From: Planctomycetia bacterium
GTDB lineage: Bacteria > Planctomycetota > Planctomycetia > Pirellulales > JALHLM01
NCBI GenBank assembly: GCA_034440135.1
Contig: JAWXBP010000332.1
Location: forward strand, 1-34,704
Reading direction: 5' to 3'
DNA: 34,704 nt
Made by a program: the position numbers and the translations under genes. The notes beneath the pieces are model-generated. The model made no database searches and was not told the origin of the DNA. It saw nothing but the letters and a program-made list of their open reading frames with translations. The number at the start of each line of letters is the position of its first letter. Position 1 is the first letter of the stretch. Shown here one piece after another: positions 11,664 through 19,900 of the stretch.

Positions 11664-12299
11664 ATGGATTTTGAAACACTGCAATTGCTGCGAAAGGATG
11701 CTTGGTCAGCCTACAATGCTGGTCGACTCCCGTCCGTTGTCGAATTGCTCGATGCGTACTTGAAGCGACGCACCGATGACGGGTTCATGTGGTTTCTCTA
11801 CGGAGATAGCCTGCGGATTATGGGAATGATGTCCGCCGCTCGGGACGCGCTGCGGACCGCCCTTAGGCATGCGCCCCGAAGGCGACGATATCGGGTACAG
11901 GGGACTTTAGGGAAACTATACTCGGAATGGGGAAAACGCGCACTTGCAGAAAAGTATTACTCGCGCGCGACGCAAGCGAGAAATGGCGGATCGGAGCTTG
12001 CCTGGATTTGGCAATTGCGAGGCGTGAATCTTGCGAAGATGGAGGAATTTCACGGGAGTTGCACTTGTCTCAAATTCGCGACGGAACTGGACAATGAAGA
12101 TCCAGACGTGTTTCACTCGCTTGGGGCCGTTCTGTGCGCACTCAAGCAATACGCAGATTCAATTGTTGCGCTAGATCGAGCGATCGCGTTACGTGGCGGT
12201 GACTTTCCCGCCGCATTGAAATTACGAAACAGCATGGCTGGAATCGCAGAGGTGATTGATCGCATTGCTACGATTGAGTATGGCAACGGTTCAAGCTGA
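11664..12299 (+). CDS. Small TPR-repeat protein
   Basis: A 211-residue protein made mostly of helix-turn-helix repeats like tetratricopeptide repeats, for example AWSAYNAGRLPSVVELLDAYLKRR, LGKLYSEWGKRALAEKYYSRATQA and LGAVLCALKQYADSIVALDRAIAL. TPR arrays bind other proteins; no partner or catalytic domain is visible, and there is no signal peptide or membrane segment. The ATG at 11664 has GGAG 7 bases upstream. An ATG further upstream at 11589 in the same frame lies inside repeat type B and is not used. Two sampled 60-base lines have about 53-55% G+C, against about 72% in a sampled line of the next gene, which suggests a different origin. Inverted copies of repeat B sit on both sides. Confidence 0.75.
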   Translation: MDFETLQLLRKDAWSAYNAGRLPSVVELLDAYLKRRTDDGFMWFLYGDSLRIMGMMSAARDALRTALRHAPRRRRYRVQGTLGKLYSEWGKRALAEKYYSRATQARNGGSELAWIWQLRGVNLAKMEEFHGSCTCLKFATELDNEDPDVFHSLGAVLCALKQYADSIVALDRAIALRGGDFPAALKLRNSMAGIAEVIDRIATIEYGNGSS

Positions 12300-12307
12300 T
12301 CCCGCTT

Positions 12308-12358
12308 GTTGTAGCACGGTCTCCCGACCGTGCTACCGGCCCGACCGTAGGTCTCCAC
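12308..12358 (+). repeat. Palindromic repeat type B, copy 2
   Basis: Arms GTAGCACGGT and ACCGTGCTAC form a perfect palindrome, followed by the shared tail CGGCCCGACCGTAGGTCTCC. It begins 9 bp after the TPR gene stop and is inverted relative to copy 1. Compared with copies 1 and 3, both bases at the variable arm position have changed together with their pairing partners. Confidence 0.85.
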
Positions 12359-12471
12359 TTCCTGTCGGCACCACGGCACGGTCGCGAGTTGCCAGTCGCA
12401 TCACTCCTGCCGCCGAACTAAACTAGTGCTGCCGAAACCCCAGCTCCGCACGCTTTTTCCGCAGGTGCTTG

Positions 12472-14199
12472 ATGCGCTTCGTCGTCTGTTTGTCCGCGGC
12501 GATCTGCCTGATGTCCTCGTCTTTTTCGCTCGCACAATCCAATCCCCCCGCCGTCTCCGGCTACGATCGCCCCGGCGCGAATAAGCACAAAAGCCGCTCC
12601 GTCACCATCGCCAAGCATGGCATGGTTGCCACCAGCCAGCCGCTCGCGGTGTTGGCCGGGCTCGACGTCTTGCGCGCCGGCGGAAACGCGGCCGATGCGG
12701 CCATCGCGACCAACGCCATGATGGGCCTCGTCGAGCCCATGAGTTGCGGCATTGGCGGCGATTTGTTCGTCCTCTACTGGGACGCCAAGTCACAGAAACT
12801 CTACGGACTCAACGCCAGCGGGCGCAGTCCTTTCGCGCTCAATCGCGACGTGTTCCGCGAAAAGCAGCTCGCGCAGATTCCCAACGACGGCCCGCTCTCC
12901 TGGTCCGTGCCAGGCTGCGTCTCCGGCTGGGAAACGCTGCACCAACGATTCGGCCGCACTAAATGGGATGCGCTGTTCACGCCCGCGATCCAGCACGCCG
13001 AGGAAGGTTTTCCAGTCACCGAGGTCATCGCCGGCTACTGGGCCGGCGGCACGGCGAGCTTGAAGAAATGGCCCGACAGCGCCGCGACGTATCTGCCGAA
13101 CGGGGCTGCGCTGAAAGAAGGCGAAGTCTTCCGCAACCCACGTCTCGCGGCGAGCTACCGCGCCATTGCGACGGATGGCGCAAAAGCGTTTTACGAGGGT
13201 AGCATCGCCCAGCGCATCGTCCAGTTCAGCGAGGCCAACGGCGGATATTTCTCGCTACGCGACTTCACCGAACACACGAGCGATTGGATCGAGCCGGTCT
13301 CGACAAACTACCGCGGCTACGACGTCTGGCAGCTCCCGCCCAACGGCCAGGGCATCGCCGTGCTGCAAATGCTGAATCTGTTGGAGTCGTATGATCTCAA
13401 ATCGCTGGGCCTCGGCAGCCCGGAGTATCTGCATACCTTTGTCGAAGCCAAGAAGCTCGCCTACGCCGACCGCGCGAAGTTTTACGCCGATCCGGCCTTT
13501 GTCGACGCGCCGATCGCGGAGCTGATCTCCACGCCGTATGCCGACGTGCGCCGCAAACTCATCGATCCTCAACACGCGGCGACGAATGTACCGGCTGGCG
13601 ACCCGAAGTTACGACAGGGAGACACGATTTACCTCACCGTTGTCGACGCCGAACGCAACTGCTGCTCGCTGATTCAAAGCAACTTCAACGGCTTCGGCTC
13701 GAAGGTCGTCCCCGGCGACGTCGGCTTCGCGTTGCAAAACCGCGGGGCGCTCTTCGCGCTCGACGACACGCATCTCAATCGCCTGGAACCGCACAAGCGG
13801 CCGTTCCACACGATCATCCCCGCGATGGTCACCAAAGCTGGAAAACCGTGGTTCTCGTTCGGCGTGATGGGCGGCGACATGCAGCCGCAAGGTCAGGTGC
13901 AGGTGCTCGTCAATATGATCGACTTCGGCCTCGACGTCCAAGCCGCCGGCGACGCCGCGAGAGTGCGCCACGACGGCAGCGCCACGCCGACGGGCCTCCC
14001 AGAGACGCCCCCCGGCGGGACGGTCATCGTCGAATCCGGTATCTCAGACGCGGCGGTGAAAGCCTTGGAAGCAAAAGGCCACCAGGTCAAACGCGGCGAC
14101 CCCGACGGCGGCTATCAAGGCATCCAGATCGACTGGGAAAACGGCGTCCTCCGCGGCGGCAGCGAGCCGCGAAAAGACGGCACGGCGCTGGGGTATTGA
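12472..14199 (+). CDS. ggt: Gamma-glutamyltransferase
   Basis: Gamma-glutamyltransferase cleaves gamma-glutamyl bonds of glutathione and related compounds and transfers the group to water or amino acids. It is usually made as a precursor that cuts itself in two. The 575 residues begin with a signal peptide (MRFVVCLSAAICLMSSSFSLAQ), so it acts outside the cytoplasmic membrane. Family features include GLDVLRAGGNAADAAIA and EPMSCGIGGDLF near the N-terminus. The autocleavage site and nucleophile is Thr385 in GDTIYLTVVD, and FSFGVMGGDMQPQGQ lies near the C-terminus. The TTG immediately upstream is also in frame, but ATG 12472 is preferred; AGGTG lies a few bases before it. Length matches the family. 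Confidence 0.93.
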   Translation: MRFVVCLSAAICLMSSSFSLAQSNPPAVSGYDRPGANKHKSRSVTIAKHGMVATSQPLAVLAGLDVLRAGGNAADAAIATNAMMGLVEPMSCGIGGDLFVLYWDAKSQKLYGLNASGRSPFALNRDVFREKQLAQIPNDGPLSWSVPGCVSGWETLHQRFGRTKWDALFTPAIQHAEEGFPVTEVIAGYWAGGTASLKKWPDSAATYLPNGAALKEGEVFRNPRLAASYRAIATDGAKAFYEGSIAQRIVQFSEANGGYFSLRDFTEHTSDWIEPVSTNYRGYDVWQLPPNGQGIAVLQMLNLLESYDLKSLGLGSPEYLHTFVEAKKLAYADRAKFYADPAFVDAPIAELISTPYADVRRKLIDPQHAATNVPAGDPKLRQGDTIYLTVVDAERNCCSLIQSNFNGFGSKVVPGDVGFALQNRGALFALDDTHLNRLEPHKRPFHTIIPAMVTKAGKPWFSFGVMGGDMQPQGQVQVLVNMIDFGLDVQAAGDAARVRHDGSATPTGLPETPPGGTVIVESGISDAAVKALEAKGHQVKRGDPDGGYQGIQIDWENGVLRGGSEPRKDGTALGY

Positions 14200-14204
14200 G
14201 GAAG

Positions 14205-14413
14205 ATTCGTAGGTCAGGCACCTGTTCGAAGGCACGCGCCCTCGCACCATCAGCAACCAAGGCCACATCCCAAATCGACGCAAGCTAATTGCCTGACAGG
14301 AAAGACCGTCGCAGGCCTGTCAGGCAATTAGCCAGCATGGTCATGGGTTGTTGGGGGAAGTCGTCGCAGTGCGACATGTTGCGCCTTCGACCGGGGTGCC
14401 TGACCTACGGAAT
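14205..14413. repeat. Nested double inverted repeat (type G) between convergent genes
   Basis: The outer arms are at 14205-14233 (containing TAGGTCAGGCACC) and 14383-14413 (containing GGTGCCTGACCTA). Inside them is a perfect 17-bp pair at 14284-14300 (GCTAATTGCCTGACAGG) and 14316-14332. Inner and outer arms share GTCAGGCA. The element fills the gap between the ends of ggt (stop 14199) and the hydrolase gene (stop 14418), where a two-way terminator would be expected. There is no T-run. Confidence 0.8.
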
Positions 14414-14417
14414 TGCG

Positions 14418-15335
14418 CTATTTCTTCCCCAAGTGCTTGTCAAACCAATCCCCCAGCGTCGCCATGTCCTTGAGTAAGTCGGGCCAACCATGCCCAGCGC
14501 CCGGCTTCGTCACCAGTTCCGCTTCGACGCCAGCGCCTTTGAGTTTGTCGATCACCAGTTGCGCTTGTTGAATCGGCACCAGCGTGTCGGCGTCGCCGTG
14601 GATGATCAGCGTGGGGGGATCGTCGGCGGTAACTTGGTAGACCGGCGAGATCGTGTGCGCGAGCTCATCGAGCTTCTGCTCGTCCGTGATCGGCTCGAAC
14701 TCCTGCTTCGCGTCGTCGTAATACTGATAGTCGAACGGTGCGCGAAAGTTCGCCAGCACGCCGCGCCCCATCGCGTTTTCGCCGTCCTTGCCGTAGTTCA
14801 GAAAATCCGTCGGCGGAAAGAAGCAGGCCACCGCCTGCACGCGGCTGCTTGCTTTGTCGACGGCGTCCATCGCGTCGGCGCTCCCCTCGGCGCCGGCCGT
14901 GCCGATCATCAGCGACAAATGCCCGCCCGCCGATGCGCCGGTAATGCCAAAGCGCTCCGGATCGACGCCGTAATCGGCCGCGTGCGTGCGAATGTACCGT
15001 ACCGCGCGATTCATATCGCTGACCGCTTCGAGATTCGTGTACTTCGGCTGGCTGCCATGCACGACGGCAAACACCGTGTAGCCGCGGTTCAAGAATTCCT
15101 GCACGAAGCTCGGGTGAATCGCCGCATGGGCGGAAACCCAGCCGCCGCTGACGCAGAAGATGATGGCCGCGCCGTTCTTGTTTTCCTTCGGCGTGAAGAC
15201 GTCCATCGTCATCGCCAGGCCGTCTTTGCGGCCGTAGATGACGTCTTCTTTTCGCTCAAAATTGTCGGCCTCTTGGGCCGACGCCAGTTGGGCGCCTACG
15301 GCGGCCAACAGCAACGCGACGACTGCTCTTTTCAA
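14418..15335 (-). CDS. Secreted alpha/beta-hydrolase (esterase-like)
   Basis: A 305-residue alpha/beta-hydrolase with a signal peptide (MKRAVVALLLAAVGAQLASAQ). The probable catalytic triad is Ser135 in GASAGG, Asp250 in HGDADTLVP and His282 in GAGHGW. The sequence FCVSGGWVSAH may take the place of the usual HGGGW oxyanion-hole motif. It resembles the BD-FAE and acetylesterase-like hydrolases that act on short-chain esters, but the substrate cannot be read from sequence. The TTG at 15335 is preferred because it begins the signal peptide and has GGGAG about 10 bases upstream. GTG codons at 15338, 15341 and 15353 are in-frame alternatives. It converges on ggt and diverges from the methyltransferase gene. 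Confidence 0.85.
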   Translation of the reverse strand: MKRAVVALLLAAVGAQLASAQEADNFERKEDVIYGRKDGLAMTMDVFTPKENKNGAAIIFCVSGGWVSAHAAIHPSFVQEFLNRGYTVFAVVHGSQPKYTNLEAVSDMNRAVRYIRTHAADYGVDPERFGITGASAGGHLSLMIGTAGAEGSADAMDAVDKASSRVQAVACFFPPTDFLNYGKDGENAMGRGVLANFRAPFDYQYYDDAKQEFEPITDEQKLDELAHTISPVYQVTADDPPTLIIHGDADTLVPIQQAQLVIDKLKGAGVEAELVTKPGAGHGWPDLLKDMATLGDWFDKHLGKK

Positions 15336-15453
15336 CACCACTAGCTCTCCCACAAATAAGCCAACCCCGGGCCGGCGACGGCCAGAAGCAAGCTATAATG
15401 CGCAAGTCGCGGTCGGGACGCAACTACGCGAAGTTGCCGCTGCCGTCGCTCCC

Positions 15454-15518
15454 AAGCCCAGGGAAGGCCCCCGGAATCGTGGGTGATGGAGACGATATCG
15501 AAGGCCTTCCCTGGGCTT
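15454..15518. repeat. Palindromic repeat type A, copy 1
   Basis: Perfect 16-bp arms AAGCCCAGGGAAGGCC (15454-15469) and its complement (15503-15518) enclose a 33-bp loop. Further copies are at 20594-20659 and 31556-31621. This copy lies between two divergent genes, upstream of both, so it cannot be simply a terminator. Confidence 0.9.
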
Positions 15519-15561
15519 ACAGCGGCGAACGGTCGTGGAGCGTTGTCGTAAGGAAACCCAA

Positions 15562-16788
15562 ATGCAATCAATGCCAATTCGACGATGTGCATGGCTCCTT
15601 CTCGCGGCGATCGCCGCCGGCACAGCCGTGTCGCCCGCCCGTGCCCAATCGCGGCAGGCCCTGGAAGAAGCCCGGCGGCGGATGGTGGACGAGGAAATCG
15701 AAGCCGCTGGCGTCAAAAACCCGCGAGTCCTGGACGCCATGCGAAAAACGCCCCGGCACGAGTTCGTCGCCGTGGCAGAGCGAAAGCTGGCCTACTTCGA
15801 TATGGCCATGCCGATCGGCTCCGGCCAGACAATCTCGCCGCCGTTTATCGTGGCTTACATGACGGAACAACTCGATCCCCAGCCGACCGACAAGGTGCTG
15901 GAAATCGGCACCGGCTCCGGCTACCAGGCCGCGGTGCTCAGCCCGATCGTGGCCGAAGTGTATTCGATTGAGATCGTCGAATCGCTCGGGCAAAAGGCCG
16001 CGCGGGCGCTGCGTCGACTCAAGTACGAAAACGTCCACACCAAGATCGGCGACGGCTATCAAGGCTGGGCCGAGCACGCGCCGTTCGACAAGATCATCGT
16101 CACCTGTTCGCCGGAGCAAATCCCCGAGGCCCTTGTCGAGCAACTCAAGGAAGGGGGCCGGATGGTCATTCCACTCGGCGAGCGCTACCAGCAGTCGCTG
16201 TACCTGTACCAGAAGAAGGACGGCAAGATGGTCGAAGAAGCGTTGCGGCCCACGCTCTTCGTTCCCATGACCGGCGCCGCCGAAGACGGCCGCCATATCT
16301 TGCCGAACCCTGCCAAGCCCAGCGTGGCGAACGGCGCCTTCGACGAGTCGCTCAAACAAAAGCCCGACGAGCCGGCCGGCTGGCATTACCTGCGCCAAGC
16401 GGAACTCGTCGACGAGGACGGACAAGGTAAATACCTGCGGTTCGCGAATCAAGTCCCCGGCCGCGGCTGCCAGGCCCTGCAGGCGTTCGCCGTCGACGGC
16501 CGCAAAGTAGCACAGCTTTCCGTGTCACTGCGCGTGCAAGGCAAGGACATCGCCCCCGGCCAAGACGCACGGCAGCTCCCTAGCTTGGCGATCACCTTCT
16601 ACGACGAACGCCGCGCGGTGGTCGCGGAGCGCGGCCTCGGCCCCTGGCGCGGTTCCTTCACCTGGCAACCCGAGTCCGCCAAACTCCAAGTCCCCAAGCA
16701 AGCCCGAGAAGCAATTCTCCGCGTCGGCCTAATGGGCGCGGTAGGCGAGTTGGGCATCGACGACGTAGACGTGAGGGCAAGTGAATAG
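15562..16788 (+). CDS. pcm: Exported protein-L-isoaspartate O-methyltransferase with extra C-terminal domain
   Basis: The enzyme methylates L-isoaspartyl residues in aged proteins using S-adenosylmethionine so they can revert to aspartate. A signal peptide (about residues 1-29, ending SPARAQ) precedes the enzyme domain at about 36-240, which has GSGQTISPP (86-94) and the SAM-binding VLEIGTGSGYQAAVLS (112-127). Residues about 256-408 form an additional domain starting NGAFDESL and containing GWHYL, with alternating beta-like strands, similar to carbohydrate-binding jelly-roll domains. That likeness is by eye only. Standard Pcm is about 210 residues and cytoplasmic, so both ends are unusual, and the source of SAM outside the cytoplasm is unclear. 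The ATG at 15562 has AAGGA 7 bases upstream; a GTG at 15535 is in frame but less likely. Confidence 0.88.
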   Translation: MQSMPIRRCAWLLLAAIAAGTAVSPARAQSRQALEEARRRMVDEEIEAAGVKNPRVLDAMRKTPRHEFVAVAERKLAYFDMAMPIGSGQTISPPFIVAYMTEQLDPQPTDKVLEIGTGSGYQAAVLSPIVAEVYSIEIVESLGQKAARALRRLKYENVHTKIGDGYQGWAEHAPFDKIIVTCSPEQIPEALVEQLKEGGRMVIPLGERYQQSLYLYQKKDGKMVEEALRPTLFVPMTGAAEDGRHILPNPAKPSVANGAFDESLKQKPDEPAGWHYLRQAELVDEDGQGKYLRFANQVPGRGCQALQAFAVDGRKVAQLSVSLRVQGKDIAPGQDARQLPSLAITFYDERRAVVAERGLGPWRGSFTWQPESAKLQVPKQAREAILRVGLMGAVGELGIDDVDVRASE

Positions 16789-16790
16789 AG

Positions 16791-16936
16791 GATGACGAAT
16801 GTCGAAATCCGAATGTCGAATCAAATCTGAATGACGAATGCTCAAATGACGAATGGATTTGCGCGGCTTTGGTCCGCCTCCGCCCCATTCGACATTCGAA
16901 TTTGATACGACATTCGGATTTAGAAATTCGTCATTT
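16791..16936. repeat. AT-richer inverted repeat type D, copy 1
   Basis: Two arms of about 50 bp, each built from phrases such as CGAATGTCGAATCAAAT and ATGACGAATG, face each other around a short G+C-rich centre. The element fills the gap between two convergent genes, starting 2 bp after the methyltransferase stop and ending 3 bp before the tss fusion stop. A second copy is at 22157-22278. Confidence 0.85.
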
Positions 16937-16939
16937 CCC

Positions 16940-19900
16940 CTATTCCTCTTCCCCCGGCGGCGACTTAATCCCCAGCTCTCGGTTCATCTCCGAGATCACG
17001 TTGGCGTCGCGGATCAGCTCTTGCATCAACTGCGGGAAAGGCAGCGACCCGAACGCTACGGCGCGTTGGATGATATACGGCACCGGGCTGTGCGGTTCCA
17101 TGCGTTGCAGCGCGGTGGCGGCGTCGTGGAGTTGCTTGTAAAGGTCGTCGCGCGTGACGGCCCGTGAGGCGGACCGCATCACCACGGTCTGGCCGCCGGC
17201 GCCATCGTCGACCGTTTCTTCAACGTCGGCCGCTGATTCGTCGCCCCCTTTGCGGGCGACGATCTGCTTGGCGAGCGTAGCCCCTTCCTCGATCGATCCG
17301 CGGACATAGCTTAAGCCCGGCGCTTCGTTGGCCATCTTCGCACGGAGCTCGTTGACGAGTTGCTTCAACTCCGTCAGCGCCTGCGCCGAGTCGTCCGCCA
17401 GTCGCCGGCATTGTTCCGGCGTGGAGTTGAAAACCGCCTTTTCAACGATCTCGTTGGCCAGGCCTTCTTTTCCTTCGCGCGCCAACTGAAAATGCAATGC
17501 GCCGTAACGCTCACCGCCGACGACGACGACCGGCAGGCTGCGAATCGTGTTGGGAAACACCGCGCCACGATCCGTGTCGTCAAGCCAATTAAACGGCGCG
17601 GCGCGGACTTCCAAGTCGTCGTCTTCGTCGAGCGCCGGCTCCAGGCGGTTCCAGCAGCATTCGACGAGTTGCCGGAACAGATGCAATCCATCGCGCAGGC
17701 CAGCGAAGCCATGGACGCGGGCGAGCGCCTCGGTCAATCGCGCGGCGATCAGCAGGTTCTTCGACTTCTCCGTCAACGTCTGCTGGCAGAGCCGGATCAC
17801 GCCTTGCCAATCGGCGCGGACGGGCTCCGCGGGACGGAGCGGATCGTCCTCGGCGAAATCCGAGGGATTAATCTCCTTGCGCATCTCGTCGAGCTTTTGA
17901 CGCACGTCGAAGGGCACCGAGTCCCCGGCCGGCTCGTCTTCCGAGATCGGCTGCACGAGCGCCAGGAAATCAAGAATCGCCGGCGAGGCCGCTTTGGATT
18001 CACCGTATTTGGTGCTGGCCTTGGTGGCCTCGACCATGGCGGACAAGTCTTGCGTGTCCATAGCTGCGCCCTGATTCGCCGAATCGTCGGCAGCGGTTTC
18101 CGTTTCGTCGCTCACATCACTTGCCATCTTGGTCTCCTCGGCGTTCGCGTCGCCGCCCGCGTCGAGTTCGGCCAACATCGCGTCCAAGTCGATTTCTGCT
18201 TCCGCGTCTTCGGTCGGCTCTGCGTCGTCGTCGCCCAAGCTGGCGAGCATGGCGTCGAGATCGAGGTCTGCTGCCGCTTCGTCGGTTGTGTCAGGGGCTG
18301 CTTCGTCCTTCGCTTGCTCCGCGTCGTCGTCGCCCAAACCAGCCAGCATGGCGTCGAGGTCAATGTCGTCGTCAGTTGACGTTTCAGACTCGCTCGAAGT
18401 TGCGTCGTCGGACGAGGAAGGCACGTTATCGTCGTCCGAACTGTCGCTGTCCGAGTCGTCTGAACCACCGAGACCCGCTAAGAGGGCGTCGAGGTCTGCG
18501 TCGCCGGAACTGGACGGCGCGTCGTCGCTGGAATCGTCGTTGCTCGCCGAGCTTCCTTCATCATCCCCGGCCAACAGTGCCGCGAGATCGTCGTCCGCTG
18601 AACTGGTTTCGCCAGCGTCGGACTTTACTTCGTCTGATTCAGACACGTCGTCGTCTCCCAAACTGGCGAGCATGGCGTCAAGGTCGATGTCGTCAGCGGC
18701 CGATGCCGAATCTTCACTCGCAGCGTCGCTGGAAGTGCCTTCATCGCTCGAAGTCTCTTCGTCGTCGCCGAGCGAAGCCATCAGCGCATCGAGGTCCAGA
18801 TCGTCGCTGTCGTCGCTCGAAGCGCTTTCGTTCGAGTCGGAGGAGTCGTCCGAGGGATCGCTATTATCACTGCCGGAGTCGTCATCCGCGGCGGGGCTCA
18901 CGTCGTCGTCCGAGTCCGAACTCGAATCATCGTCGGAACTCGTATCATCATCGTCGCTTGACGAATTGTCGTCATCGTCGCCGGCCGCCAACAGCGACGC
19001 CAGGTCGTCGTCCACTTCCGGATCGTTCGACCTCACGGTCGTCGATTTCGGCGCCGGGCCGCCCTTGAGTTTCACGGTATCGGACTTCGCTTCGGTCGGC
19101 GAGGCGAAGCTGACTTTCCCGCCGCCGGTCCAGAGGCCCGCCAGCAGCGGTTGCTCCGCGGACAGCGATCGAATCGCCGCCAACTCGACGAGGTCGCGCC
19201 CCTTGAACGACAACGCCGGGATCAGGCCCAACTTGGCCAATTCCGTGCCGACGGCCGAAGTGAAACGCACTTCGGTGATGACACCGACGTCCTCGTCATG
19301 CTCGTCCCGATAAGCATGGACCGGCATGCTATCCAGCACGCGCTTCGCGGCCGGATTCATCTTCCAGCCCGACTCCATAAAGCCCAGCGCCAACAACGTC
19401 GCGCAGGCGACGGCGCTATTGCCCCAGAGATACCCCTCCGGGCGGCCGTCGAATTCCTCAAACGGAATCGAATCGGGCGGGCGATAGTTGTCGCCAAACG
19501 GCGGACGCAACAGAAATCCCGGCGTCGCGAGCGCAACGTAGCTCGCTTCCGGCAAGGCGCGCAATGCTTTCCATGCCGCCGTGAGTTCGTCCGGCAGCTC
19601 GTAACTATCGAGCCGCGTGACGTCGCTTTCCATTCCCGCCAGGAACGGTCCGCCGGCATACGTGGCGATCTTCGCCAGGCGTCCCACGAGCGCGGCGTCT
19701 TCTTCGCTAAGCCCGAAGGAATACAATCCGACGATCATCCCCCAAGGGATGCCGTCAGGCGCCTGCGCCGACTTGTTCACCAGCAGATCGAAGATCGCCG
19801 TTTGTGCGAGGTCGTCCTGGGCCGCGAGGTCGCTCCGCAGTTCCTCGGCGGTCACGTCGAACAGCAGCACCTGCACGCGGCGATCTTTCGACACCCGCCG

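Noticed and set aside
18150-18990. Possible CRISPR-like repeated DNA
   Set aside because: The repetition is in frame and encodes the acidic motif array; spacing and units are irregular and repeats are not palindromic, and no cas gene is present.
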